Shown: piece after piece, positions 12,291-24,697 of the stretch
How the letters are laid out: each line of letters opens with the position of its first letter
Numbering within the stretch: position 1 is the first letter of the stretch
Source of the DNA: Ophioderma brevispina
Lineage: Eukaryota; Echinodermata; Ophiuroidea; Amphilepidida; Ophiodermatidae
Direction of reading: 5' to 3'
Length of the DNA stretch: 64,000 bases
Assembly: GCA_023653785.1 (NCBI GenBank)
Contig: JAMKCH010035844.1
Coordinates: 16,280-80,279 of the forward strand
The notes under the pieces: model-generated
Databases searched by the model: none
Told to the model about the DNA's origin: nothing
The model's input: only the letters and a program-made list of their open reading frames with translations
Program-made: the position numbers and the translations under genes

Positions 12291-12587
12291 TTTCGGGGCC
12301 GCCGCATGCATACCTGAAAAAGTTGAGTGTCACCCCCCCTTCAAACTTAAATCAAAAACCTGGTTATAAAACTTAATATGACCGTTGATGCTTCAGAAAA
12401 AGAAAAATCTACTTGTGGCAATAGGTATTCCTTAAAATTCATAAAGCAAAAGTCGGCATGATTTAAAGACAACAAACTCCTGTCGTCTGTACAATCCATG
12501 CCCGTACTCGTGTTATTTTTTTCATGGCATTGAATTAATAATTTTAACGCTTAGTAACGCGTAGTCAAAATTACACGCACACAGATT

Positions 12588-12660
12588 GGCCCCGGTGGCG
12601 TAAGAATTAAAGCGTATCGCTGGACGCTTAACAAAACACACCGCAGTTCGAAAATGCCAA
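12588..12660 (+). mobile_element. Possible tRNA-derived SINE head
   Basis: The segment ggccccggtggcgtaag... followed by a B-box-like cgcagttcgaaaatg at about 12641-12655 resembles a worn tRNA-derived SINE head. The A box is poor. The body downstream (to about 12790) is not matched elsewhere in the window. Confidence 0.35.
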
Positions 12661-13079
12661 GAAAGGGTCGTGCTTCACTGCGTGCTCAAAAGGCGAGGTA
12701 CGGGCCCCTTCTAGCGCCCTTCGGCGCTAATAGGATTCTGTGCCCGGGTAGACAATTTTACCTGTTAGGTTGCACAGCCCTAAAGGCCAGTTAAATTACC
12801 CACCATGGGTTTGCTGCAAACTCTACTTCCCTTTCACACCAAACACACCACCATGCATTTCAACTTTCCACAGGACCCACCAGCATAATAAGTGAAACTG
12901 GTTTCTATTCCATATACCTGCTCCCCAGGTCGTCCCAAACAGTCTGATTTCTCCTAATCTAAAACCAGATAGGTATTCTGTTTGTTAGTTCGGGCTTAGC
13001 TCAATGATCCGATGTGATTGGATGTGATTGTGCTACACAAAATTACACAACTTTTGTTGACATTTTGTGTCTCTCTTAC

Positions 13080-13203
13080 CTGGCGTAGATGTACAACCCC
13101 CAACATAACCGGATGTTTCCACCATAGGGTTCTTCTTGTAGTGCTCTACTAAGTTCAGCCAGGGTCTAAAATGTTCTCCTCCTGCCAACGTCATATTTGA
13201 ATT
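13080..13203 (-). CDS. PTPN11: SHP2-like tyrosine phosphatase, exon 5 (end of C-terminal SH2 domain)
   Basis: On the minus strand this exon is bounded by ttttttgacag|AATTC and CGCCAG|gtaagag. It encodes the second half of the C-terminal SH2 domain of an SHP2 (PTPN11/corkscrew) phosphatase: KYDVG, then GGEHF, then LVEHYKKNPMVETSG, and in a shifted frame VVHLRQ. LVEHYKKNPMVET is close to diagnostic for SHP2 and unlike SHP1. SHP2 C-SH2 binds phosphotyrosine and helps direct the cytosolic phosphatase to activated receptors. The vertebrate exon is 117 bases; this one is 124. At least one base is inserted between the first two fragments (before GGEHF) and the frame shifts again before VVHLRQ, so it does not read through as written. 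Exon cut points match the vertebrate gene. Seen: motifs and splice sites. Inferred: exon number. The next exon (linker to the catalytic domain) is not in 1-13079. Confidence 0.87.
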
Positions 13204-14334
13204 CTGTCAAAAAACAAAATAAGGCCCTGATTATCCTCATACTTTATACTTGGGTGCTCATTTGCTATAGACAGCAGCTACATACAGCATTTTCTGAAAC
13301 ACAGAATTGCAGTTGATTACAGCAAAACCACAATGTCCTATATACAAGGATGAGAAGGCAACGACTAACAAAAATGCTTGAAATGATTCAACACAGCTGA
13401 AATGTTTATTCCCAATGACTAAAATTCAGGTAAAAGCTGTGACAAACTCAATCCACTTAGTAAGAGGAACAATTTTGCATTTGAAAAGACACTTCTATGA
13501 GGCCTTTGGTCCAATATTTGGGTTGCAATTAACAAAATATTTTTAACTCAATATATAAAATTTAAGAATAGTTAAAATCAAAAACAATGGGAGAATTGCT
13601 GTGAAAATAAATACAGAACATCTTTGAGTGAAAGAGTTGCACTGCCACAGTTTGATATATTTTTAAGCATTTTTTTTTTGTCAATTTGGACCCTGAAGAG
13701 TTTTAAGGATTTTTAAATCCAATTGTATTTTTGGACTTTTCCTTACCCCCTTAAACTTGTTAACGGCGACCCTTAAAAATCACATTAACATAAGTTCTGC
13801 CATTTAAAACCAAACATGCCAGTTTGCATTATATTAAGGACCTTTATCTTGCTTTCTTTCTAACAACCATTGCAAGGATGATCACAGTTATTTTTCTTAG
13901 TTTTTTAAAATCCAGCTAAAAATAACTCTTTAGGACAAAATTGACAAAATCACTTAGAACAAAATTATCGCCCTACAAAATTCATCACAGCTCGTCTGAT
14001 GCAAACTTTTTCACACATAAATATTTTAAGCAAAAAATCGAAGTGCGAGCTTTCAACTTTCAATAAAATTCATTTATTCTACAGTCAATAAATAGCCAGA
14101 TTTTCTTCTGAACACTTATTTGCTTGTTGAACGCCGTCATTTTCATGGGAATCGTGGAAGAATGCAAAACGAAAATTGATTCAAACGACTGTTTAAGCTC
14201 GGTCTATACCTAACAGAGGTGAATGATCTTTGCAGCAAATTAAAGACCAGCGCATCAATGTTAATGCCGGGCCTATTCATAGCTTATGTTAAAGCTAATT
14301 TTTGCTATTAAAAAATAGCTTCCCTCCCCGCTCC
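13204..14334. other. Intron 4 sequence, nothing recognised
   Basis: This is the 3' end of the intron between the two C-SH2 exons. It is AT-rich with no repeat structure I could support. Confidence 0.4.
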
Positions 14335-16045
14335 TGCCTGATGCACCCGACCCCTCCCACAATGAGTGGCACCAAAGGTGACATGAGGTCACCAAAGGTC
14401 CATGCAGTCACAAAGATAACCCTCCCCCCGTCCACTCCTCCAATGCACCTGACCCTACCCTTCCCCGATGCAAACCACCCTGACCTATCACCGACGCACC
14501 CAACCCCTCACCGATGCACTCCACCACCTCCCAACACCCTAACCTTCCCCCAAAACCCTACCTGTCCCCCTTAAAGTCCCCACCTTCACTTCCCTATCCA
14601 CCCTTACCCCCTCCCCAACATCCAACCTTCCCCAACCTAAAACCTTCCTCCTCCATAACCCCCAGCTCCCCATGTCATGGGGTCACTGAGTCATGGGGTC
14701 ACTGAGGTCAATGGGGTCACCAAGGTAAGGGGGTCACAGAGCGCACGGGGTCACCAAGGTCACATGGGTCACCAAGGTCAAATGGAGGCACTAAGTTCAC
14801 ATAAGGCCAACATGTCACATGAGGTCCAATCCACCATTTCACCTGATGCCCTTCAACGTCCTGCCTGATGCACAGACCCCCCCCAATGAATGGCAACAAA
14901 GGTGAATGAGGTCACATGAGGTAACATAAGGTCACAAAGATACCAACCCCTCCCCGATGCACCCTCCCTATCTACCACACCCCCGCCCCACCTATCTACC
15001 ATGTCCTCCCCAACTATCTACCATGTCCCCCTCCCCAATGCACTTACCCCTTCCCCGATGCACCCCACCCGACCCTCTCACCGGACGCACCCAACACCTC
15101 CCGAGGCACTCCACCGCCTCCCAACACCAGAACTTCACCCCAAAACCCCACCCTGTCCCCCTAAAACACACCACCTCACTTACCCTCCCCACCTTCCCAC
15201 AAAAACACCCACCCTTCCTCCTCTTCCCCATGACCATTGTCCTGAAGGTCACGTGGGGTCAACGAGGTCACAGGGGGTCACCGAGGTCACATGGGGTCAC
15301 CAAGGTCAATTGGGGTCACCAAGGTCAAAACTGGGGTCACCAAGGTCAAGCTGGGGTCACCAAGGCAACTGGGGTCACCAAGGTTCACCAAGGTTAACAT
15401 GGGTTCACCAAGGTAACATGGGATCACCAAGGTCACTGGGGTCACCAAGGTCCAATGGGAGTCACCAAGGTCACATGGGTCACAGGTCACATGGGGTCAC
15501 CAAGGTCACATTGGGTCACAGAGGTCACATGGGGTCACGAAGGTCACATGGAGGTCACCAAGGTCACATGGGGCACCAAGGGCACATGGCGGTCACAAAG
15601 TCACGAGGTCACCAAGGTCCATGAGGTCAATTCCCCACCCAGCCCCTACTGGATGCACCCGACCCGATCCTGAATGATGCACCCGACCCCTCCCCAATGA
15701 ATGGCAACCAAAGGTAAACATTATGTCACAAAGATCACCTTTAAACAACCCCCCTCACCCGTTGCACCCGCCCCAACCCAACTATCTCCACGCCCTTCCC
15801 AAAGCACCTTACCCTTCCCCCTCTCCGATGCACCCCACCCTGACGCACCTCACCTACGTCCTCCCGACGCACTCCACCTCCAACCCCCAACCTTACCCCC
15901 AACCCTCCTCGCCGCAAACTTCCTCCATAAACACCCAACCCTCATTTTCCCCCTTTCCCCCTCTCCCCAACACCCCACCCTTTCCTTCTCCTCCCCAACC
16001 CCCCAGCTCCCTCCTCCCTAACACTCAGCCTTCCTCCTCCCTAAT
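14335..16045. repeat. Composite minisatellite with GGTCA-word blocks
   Basis: Three higher-order units start at about 14335, 14868 and 15650, each marked by gatgcacccgacccctcc or a variant followed by aatgagtggcaccaaaggt or aatgaatggcaac. Each unit has a C-rich, pyrimidine-rich block. The first two also carry arrays of an approximately 17-18-bp unit close to ggggtcaccaaggtcacat (about 14670-14800 and 15240-15630; more than 20 units in the latter). Open frames over 100 codons run through this region on both strands only because the unit lacks stops; they are not genes. Confidence 0.85.
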
Positions 16046-19000
16046 GATTCACAACACAAGATGTATGGGCATTGTCCGTTTTTCATATGTAGTAAACAGT
16101 CTCTCTCGGCACTCTCACTAGTAACACGTGTCCGTTACTGGTCACCGTAAAACATCGGTAAGATATGGCGTCATCGCGAAAACCGCTGCTGTATTCCACG
16201 ATATCGCATTATAACAGGAAATTAACCGTTTGTCACAGTAATTATGTGTAAGAGGATAGTACTCCCTTCCCGGCATGCATTTAGAGCAAAAGGAGGAATC
16301 AAAGAACTGGCCGATGTACAATCGCAATGCAGCTGTGCGAAGCTGCAAAAAAGATCGGGACTTTTGTGTGGTAAAGTGAGGCAACTTAAAAGGCTTACAA
16401 TCGCCGTTTGCTTCAATATCGCGCGATATACAAAAAATTTTTAGTGTAAAATAATGTCTAAAGTAGTAAAGGAAACTTCTTACCGTGATGAACGTTTTTA
16501 ATGGGCGTAGGAGCGGTCCATAACGAAAACGTGATTCCGATTGAAGAATGCGTTTGATTTGCTCGTATATTTAGGGTTGCATTGCGAAACTAGGTCTAAT
16601 ACACTTGGGTGAACGTCTTTTTCTTCCCGACGGACCATTTTAGCCATCGACGCCGGGTTTACAGCGAGGGGTCGGGGGACTGAAATATTATGAATGTCAC
16701 TTAAGTAGGTAACACCAAAATGGATTACCTGTGCTGGTAACGTTGTATATGTCACTTGTGGGTAACAAACTCTGTTTGTTACTTGTCCGAGTGACATTAA
16801 CTTTGACCCGCGATACGAAAGGGAATTTACAATACAGAAGTGTGGACCTGAGTGTGCAGCGCGACAACGAACGGTTATTGTGACTGTTACAGTGACCATA
16901 ACGGATAATTGGTCACAGTGCGGAGTGCCGATGAGACGAAGAGGATGTAAAGGAAATGGCATATAAGATTGTAATGTTTAAGCGATACAGCAATTATGCT
17001 ATTAATTGCTCAGTTGCATTCCGAGCCGCATGTAGCACAAATTTTGAAATGTCAAAGAAGATGCGCACCCTAATGGGTTTGCATGCAGTGAAAATGGTGC
17101 ATACGAATGAACTGTTTCAAAAATGGGATTACGCAGATTTTTTGCATATTATTAGCGCATTTGCATATGAATTTGCCCGAAATACGCCCGTCTACACAGG
17201 TGGAAATGGAAGGAAAACTCTTTAATCCGCTTCCTTCCGACAAGTTACATTCATATAGCCTTTTTTTTTTGTGGAACCCCCAAAATTGTACACAAGGCTT
17301 TGCGGGAAAAGGGTTAACATTTTGACTGACATGAGGTCAAGGTCACATGAGGGCGGGTTGGTCACCAAGTCGCAAGAGATCAAAATGTCATCCCACCCGG
17401 CCCCCCCTTTGTCCAAGTTACATCATCGTGCCTTACGCCCCTTACGGAACTCGGCATGCAATTTACTATATAGTACTAAAGGCTGAATAAGCTATTTCAC
17501 ATGAAGGGTGTACTCAAATGTTCAAACAATTGTGTTGTGCATACTTCATAATGCTTGTCCATCTACTAATCACTTTTGATGGTTACATACAAAATCATTA
17601 GTAATGGCTGGCTAGTTAAGAAGAAAATACTTCAGTGCAAGTTTCGTTTTGTTTAGATTATTAAAATCCCAAGATTAAAGAAGTAGCTGCTCATTTTACG
17701 CCTATAAAATCTAGGGCCTAATCGGGCATACCCGATGCCCAAAAAAGCAAAAATGATACGGAACATCACTGGGACCATACACAACTGAAAAGTAATTCCT
17801 TCTTAAAACAGTGTAGCAAAACATGTGCGCGCAGGTAGGGAGCAGGTGGCGGGAAAAAGTGGGGGAATGGGAAGCTCCTTCCCGGGAAATCTGCATCCTC
17901 GGGGAAGGGAAATGAGGGGGGAGAAAGAAAAATTAAATGAGAGAGAGAAGAAAAATAAAAGAAAAGTATAATAAATGAAAGTACGAGTCATTTTTTTCTC
18001 CCAAATTAAGGTGCGAAAATAACTATAAATAAATGAATTACCGAATGTCGAGTTGGTTCCATTTCAATGATGATTAAAAAACGGTCTGGGGAAATTCCCA
18101 AGCCAGTTAACCTTTTCACAACTATACTGATATGTCATGACGTTTTTTCAGCTCATGACCACAGGTAATTACGTCACCCACTGTAATTTCTGATCACAAA
18201 TTGCAATACCGGTGAGTTCTAAAAACATTTGGTTGTGTCAAAATATCACCGAATGGGGCATGTCGTCGGCCATTTGTACAGGCTTTTTCAGCTAAAAGGC
18301 GTATTTTAGCAATAAAAACACATGTGATGATTTATATCGATTTCAAATCTATGTTAGTCATTCTAAAATGATTTTAAAATAATTATGAATTAATGACCGT
18401 TGTTATTTTGATACTTGAATTAACAAATGAATGGAAGCTATGTTAACTTTGTTGTTGGTTTGATCCAATTAATACATGGGGGCGAGGCGAGGTAATGTCA
18501 CGTTGCATGGACCGCTCCCGGCCCATATGAAACAAGATTTAATTTGATGTGAAAAATCTTTGAAAAGAGATGTACAACAACAAATACACAGAAAATATGA
18601 CTAATTGATTTCTGTCGAGTGTGTTTTTTATTCAGGAATGAAGGGGATCATAAGGGGATCTGACTGAGTCGCGATGAGAACTGTATGGTAACCGCTACAG
18701 TCAAAAAAATTAGGACTGCGAAATAATAGTGGCGGGCCAAGATCATTGACCCGGGAGGCTGGACTGGGGGAGGAAGCAATATCGATCGAATATCACCTTG
18801 AGCTTTGTGGAAAGGTGCAAAGGCCACATTCCAAGCTGGTCTGTCGACGTGTGTTTGATATATCTTTAATTTTGTCGTTCCTTTATTCATGAAACGTAAA
18901 AAGGAAAAAATTGTAATGAATATGGTCTAGTATTAAAACCATAAACCATTAGCTGATATTGGATTGCTCCCCCGAACACCAATTATCCTAAGTGCAAGAA

Positions 19001-19126
19001 AAGTCCGAAAGAGAATGAAGCACAAAGGCTTCAACTCGTAAACATGCTTATATTGTTTGCAAATTGATTCAAATTTAGTGTGGTGTAAAATGTCAGCTTT
19101 TATAGGTAGGCTAATCGCACTTGCTA
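16046..19126. other. Intron 4 sequence, unassigned
   Basis: No recognised gene. A 154-codon open frame on the minus strand (16498-16962) has no family resemblance or splice context. Short patches around 17000-17260 and 17400-17450 weakly resemble 32035-32100 and 32470-32520 (atacagcaatta, cccgcttc...caagttacat), suggesting another old repeat family. Confidence 0.35.
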
Positions 19127-19265
19127 TTGCCGCTTAACAAAAGTCATATAACGTTTTAATCTCGCACAAAAAACAATGAATGTTACTATTTGTAAAATAC
19201 CGCGGAAATAATTTGTTCTCATAAAAATTATGTGGGTTCTTTTCAACAACTGTTCAAAATATGCT
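19127..19265 (+). repeat. Interspersed repeat shared with 60936-61075
   Basis: The segment with aagtcatataacgtt, aatctcgcacaaa, aacaatgaat, aaaaattatgt and ttttcaacaac recurs in the same orientation at 60936-61075, with small indels. Its borders are not defined and its family is unknown. Confidence 0.65.
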
Positions 19266-20662
19266 TGGCTTAAGTTAGGAGTGTGTGTATCAGAGACAAA
19301 ACACGGGACCACGGGTCCTGCGTGTCACACGGTCACGTGATCCTCAAGGGAAATCCTGGAAATTCACAAATGCGTGTAAAATGATATAGGCTCCCTGGTT
19401 GAAACAGTGATGAGTTCATTGAATATTTAATAGCACTATCTCTAGGCCTAACGTTTTATCGTGGAATCTTTACATGGATCAAAACTTTGAGGGCTTTTCT
19501 AATCATGAAATTATGACATAAAAGTGACTATATATAATTACCAGAGGAAGATGTCAATAATATACCAACAACAAGCATTTGGCTCGACAGAGGCAGACTT
19601 TTATATAGGAACACCGTGAGTAAGTTGCATGGTGGAGGCAGAGAATCTGAAATACAAGGGACGGGGTTGTTGTTATCTTTACAGACGCATCATACAGGCA
19701 CATTCTTAACCACAACCACATCACTCGGGCGCAAGGACACAATAGCCCGGCAAATCCAAACCACGCTCCCACGTAATCAGGTATGATATCGATAACAAAA
19801 CACCGCCCTCTCGAATCTTCAAAATGACGAAAGTAAACAACCACGTACCGGCACACCAGCCATTTTAGTCACGAAATCGATTCCCGCAACAAAACACCTC
19901 CAAAATGACACATTACACACCAAAATTTCAAAATCCATTTCCATGAGTTTCATCCATAAGGTAACAGCTTGTGGCAGAACTGGAATTTCAGAGCAATCAA
20001 GCAAGACATAAAAAACTTAGATTAGGGCGTTTTATAAAGTTAAAAACAGCGGCAAAAGCGGCAACTTCTGCCACGCGAATGGCAAAGGCATATTAATTAC
20101 TAATAGGCCTAATAATGACACTAAGATGAACCAAATACCACTAGTAGATATAGTGACCTAAATCTTCAAAATGGTGGAGACAATTCAGGGTCAATTTTTA
20201 CCCATCACTTAGGTATACAACCCTAAAACAATATTAAGCTGGTATGTGAAACATTACCTAGAAATCTGATGGCTTAATTCTCGATATCAGAGCCTATTAT
20301 TACTGCCGCTATAACACTACACAGAAGACGGTATACAGCAGCAATTTCCTATCTTTTAATCAATCAATCAATTCAAAATTTATGACAGAATTAAAGCACA
20401 TGCACTATGCATAGATAGAATAGACTTCTAAATTCTTAAGCTATGAGATGACACTGAAATATGGCATGAAAATAAAGTATTAAATTCAACTAGAGTGAAA
20501 CATCTATGCAAACATGTTTACTAAACAACAATTGGAAATTAAAAAAAAAAGATTTTAGTGGCTAAATTATCATCAATTGTATGAACCTTGGATTTAATGG
20601 AGCTAAATTAAAACTCACAGAGACCTTTGTCAAAGTACAAGGCAGTAAAAAATTGCTCATTT
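19266..20662. other. Intron 4 sequence, unassigned
   Basis: No coding or repeat structure was supported. Open minus-strand frames at 19554-20004 are not recognisable. Confidence 0.35.
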
Positions 20663-20938
20663 TGGCTGGCATTCTCAAAAGGGAGTCTAACTTTAGACTC
20701 AGGTCTATTACAGCCACTAGGGTTTAGTCCTACAGGAGTGGACTTTTTTCCTTTCAAAAATACTTGTGAAAGTTAATGTAACAGGTGAGAAAATTCCTCA
20801 TGGATGGGCCATGAGTATTTTTCTCACCCGTTAGAGCACATTTTTAGAATGTTGGCAGGAAAAAAGGTCCACTCTTGTAGGACTAACCCTGGTTTAAACC
20901 CAGGTCTAAAGTTAGACTCTGTTTGAGAATACCAACCA
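20663..20938. mobile_element. MITE with about 90-bp terminal inverted repeats
   Basis: The left arm from about 20663 (tggctggcattctcaaa, then gagtctaactttagact, gtttagtcctacaggagtgg) pairs with the reverse complement of the right arm ending at about 20938 (tggttggtattctcaaa, gagtctaactttagacc, gttagtcctacaagagtgg). Arms are about 90 bases with few mismatches, around a centre of roughly 100 bases. No coding sequence. Target duplication is unclear. Confidence 0.8.
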
Positions 20939-21007
20939 TTGTCTTTCTCTTAAAGATTCAATTATCAACATGAATTAAGTGTAAAATGTTAAACATCCCT
21001 GTTGGAC

Positions 21008-21351
21008 TTAAAGGTGCTTGTTCCGATCGTCTTTGGGACCCCCTGATTTACCCGGAAGTAGTGTGAATTTTGATATCAGATGAAAGGGGGTACTTTTCTC
21101 ATTACCTTCCTGAAATTTCAGCTTTCAAATCGATTCCGTTCTCAGGAAAATGACAAAAAAATGCCATTTTAATGGTTAACCATCAATATTAGCACAGTAG
21201 TGAATAGGGCACTGCACTATGCATTATCGTGTCTAGCACCAAATCCGCAAGATTGTTTCCCACGGTACCTGGTGGCCTGTGTATACAAGTGTCAGGCTTT
21301 CATACAAGTAGATTACACGACAGCACAAAAAGGCGGAACAAGCACCTTTAA
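21008..21351. mobile_element. TTAA-flanked MITE
   Basis: The ends are TTAAAGGTGCTTGTTCCG and its exact reverse complement, CGGAACAAGCACCTTTAA, with TTAA on both sides. The interior (agatttaccggaag-like words, atatcagatgaaag, tttctcattacc, gaaatttcag) is distantly similar to the elements at 3858-4414 and 51764-52132, so all three may share an ancestor. Confidence 0.85.
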
Positions 21352-24180
21352 CCAAAACGATACCCGTCAAAACTAAAAGGAAGATCATTTTTCTTGGGAT
21401 AAGCTATCCTGTTCACATTCTGGGCTGGCAATGCTCGCAATTCAAATATGGTGCACCACTAAAGATTGCCTTAAAGAGGTGATGTTTTTCCGATGCATCA
21501 CGGGGGAAAGTGGGACATTCAGAGCCCGCGTAATACGAATATTACCCAGGAACATGTCAGAACATTTTTGTCAATATAATCATTCTTTCGATTACACAAC
21601 CTTTTAACCAGTTGTGTTCAACCTATAATCACAACTACTTGCAGTTTAATCAACGAGAAGGGGAAAAAGCTGGATGGCGATGTCGGCACAAGCGGGCAAA
21701 AATTTGGACTGGCAACGGGTAACGGCTAGCGATGCACCGTATGCGAATTGCGAGAATTTGGAGCATTACATATTCTGCACAAAAAAAAATGCACTTTGAG
21801 TCAAAAACAATCATTCAATTTCCTTTTGGGCCCATTCACAAGTGCCCAATGTTGTGCGAGTGCAACAAACTGACATTTTGGGTAAAATTTACTTTTCTTT
21901 TAGTTAATTTCAGAATTCAAGCATAATGCAATTTGTTAATATGCAGGTCAATGTTGTTGACACTCACAAACGATATCCATTGCCATTTGTCCCGATTATT
22001 TATTAGTTACCGGCAGGTGTTAGATGTTAAATGAGAGCGTCTTTCCGGGACGGTTAATGCCACTCAGTAATGTGAACAAAAAACATCAAAAGTAAATGTC
22101 TAAACTATTCTCATAAATGTGTGAAGAGAGTTTTTGTGGCAGGAGTAATATTCAAATGGACAAGTATATGGACAAGTTTCTATTCATGATATGGTGGCTA
22201 TGTACTACAGAAGAAAGCACGCATGGATGAACCAGAGTAATATTGTAATAAACCCATCGTTATCTAACTGTGTAAGAAAATAAATTGTATGTTTGGGTTT
22301 TAGAAAACAATACTTATTACAACTTGCTGGCAGACCCAGAAAGGGATGATTAACTGAAGGATTAGACAGTCAGAAAAAAATTATCTATGGCTTATAGTAC
22401 ACAATAAATTTATGTGGAAGTCTATTGGCTATTCGGTGGTACTTGGTGTATGTTAATTTCAAGGTTATTTTGTTTTACAGAAGAATCTATTCAAATCTGC
22501 TTGTTTGGCTCAACAAAGGCCATAGAGACAAGACATTATAACCTCAGTTGCTTGTGTTTCAGGGTCGTCGGAACCTGAGCAGATACGGCTCTGCCGGTCA
22601 GTTTTAGTCGAGTTTTTTGTTCATTTTTTGAGTTGTATTTTCGAAACAACTTTGGCAATCACTTTTGCAACAAATTTCTTTTAAATGCTGAAATTTCTGA
22701 ATGTGTTCGTTGTGACAACATCTTGTACTAATATCGGAAGGGTAAAGTGATTCATACACACATACACCACTGCCACAAAAATCAAAGCTCATATTTTACT
22801 CAAAAATGGCAATCAGGAATCTGGATTCTCTGGAGAAGGAAGAGAGAGAATGTGCATTTTTTTTCTACAAGTACATCTGAACTTAAATGTTTTCATCTGG
22901 AATATAAGTGTTGTAACATTAGCAATGGCCCAGAGGCTTCTTATTTACTTGTACTATTACTCCTTCATCAGTATGGTGATGCACCAAATAGCCACTGTAT
23001 GGTATTTCTTATGAAACAATCTTTGGACATGTAGTTAACTACCTGATTAGAATATCCAGGAATTCACATATAATATGGCATATAGTTATAACGTGCTGAC
23101 AATGATTGAAAAAAGGGGGTCAATCAATTGTTTTTGAGCTATAGCCAAAAAAACTTTTTAAAAAACCATGTCAATTCTATGGAAAGTAACATTTTTGATG
23201 TTTGGATCGCCTACCAAAATAAAACTAATGACAAAGCTTTAAATTTTCTATTATGTTTAAATCATCCCTATATCATTCTTTAAAACTTTGAATAAAAAAG
23301 GGGGTCACCGACTTTACTTTCCTCCATTAAATACCGAAAACCACTCAATTGTGTCTTTTAACATTTGGGGCAGTTCGTTGGCCGCCGTCAAGAGAAGTTC
23401 CTGCACATTCGGGTAATGCACAAACCAGTGATGATGCATAGAGATGCAACAAATAATGCGGACATAGAGGACGTGTGAATTTAATTTGCTTGACACCATT
23501 TGTTTTTCTTTTTAATTCTTTGTGGCGAATAAACGCAAACAAAATGCACAGTATCCACGGTATCTGTGTCGTTGAACCTTCAGCCACCTCAAAATATAAA
23601 TCTTTCTTTTGCCCCTTGGCCGTCGGGTGCTAAAATGGAATGCTCAAGGTCTTAACAACAGCTTGTGTATAAACAGATCACCTGTCAAACACCGTATGAT
23701 CCAGACCATTTTGTTTTATTTTTTCTAAAATATTACACATATTGGTTATAAAGATCCATTTTGGTGATCCTAGCATCCTCCATTTCATTTATGGTTTATA
23801 AGAAATATTCCCACTAGAAAAATATTATTCTCAAAATTCAGTTGATTTTGATGCGGTGTTTTGATGTTATGTGTGAAAATTGGAATGTTGTCATTTCTGT
23901 CCATTGAAACTTAAGCATACATACTCATCCCTCTATGCCAGCAAATTTTCCATTTTTATGATTAAAATCCACTTTTTTAGCTACGTCGAGGGCGGGCTAC
24001 AGATCATGAAGGCCCTTTAATAAGTACAACCAAGTGGCCCACCAACCATCAAAAACCCGGGTGCCGAAAACCTGAGGGGCTTGAACCCCCAAAGCCACCC
24101 CCCACTGTCATTGCCTTACACTTGATTAAAAAAAACTATGTGGCTAGGTTTCAGCAAATCAAGTCAATCAATTCAACTAC
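21352..24180. other. Intron 4 sequence, unassigned
   Basis: No element borders were found. The minus-strand open frame at 23314-23499 looks somewhat coding-like and contains a cag acceptor-like site, but I cannot assign it to a gene. The rest is AT-rich. Confidence 0.35.
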
Positions 24181-24349
24181 CTGACATCTATCATGACATG
24201 TGGTGAACTTTATCTTCTGTCCCCTTACTGCATACTGTCCCCATGTTTACTGTGGCTTTTCTCTCACAAGATAACTGCCATTCTTAGCCTTGGACAATCA
24301 TTAACACCTTTTCTGCTTCTTTGCCTGTTGATGTGACCATGAAACCAAG
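24181..24349 (-). CDS. PTPN11: SHP2-like tyrosine phosphatase, exon 4 (start of C-terminal SH2 domain)
   Basis: On the minus strand the acceptor is gattttttttctag|CTTGG and the donor GATGTCAG|gtagtt. Fragments read WFHGHI, GKEAEKVL, NGSYLVRE, KVHH and VMI, in order but in several frames. They match the first half of the SHP2 C-terminal SH2 domain (human WFHGHLSGKEAEKLL ... GSFLVRES ... VTHVMI). The arginine of the phosphotyrosine pocket is kept in SYLVRE. The exon is 169 bases against 193 in vertebrates; the difference probably falls in the poorly conserved loop before VTHVMI, plus small deletions. At least three frame changes interrupt it, so it does not translate as written. It lies between exons 3 and 5 in the expected order. 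Either assembly indels or real decay could explain the breaks. Confidence 0.85.
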
Positions 24350-24697
24350 CTAGAAAAAAATCCAATAAATCGTGTGATTTTTGCACATTTCAACATTATA
24401 GTTACTTGCGGTATAACACAACAGTTCGCGAGCATCATGTTTCATTAACGACCAATCCCCGCATGCACCAACCAAATGGCTAATATGTGTTTTGGGCCCG
24501 AAATATGGTCCTGGATGTGGGGCTTTTGTCTTGTAATAGACCGAAATCAGATGCTCGATCCTCACTCCAGGCGTAAATTTTACTTCATTATTATTCTATC
24601 TTTAGAGTTCAAGATTGCAACTAAAACATCAGAGTTGGCGATTGAAGTAGAAAAATAGTGAATAACTGGGCCCTTTGAGATCACTTAACTGCTTAAG

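Noticed and set aside
14957..15624. Open frames up to 207 codons rich in GSPRS or PTHPT words
   Set aside because: They are translations of the 17-18-bp minisatellite and its C-rich block, open on both strands because the unit lacks stop codons.
16498..16962. 154-codon open frame on the minus strand
   Set aside because: No recognisable family, no codon-usage contrast with flanks, no splice signals. Kept as unassigned intron.
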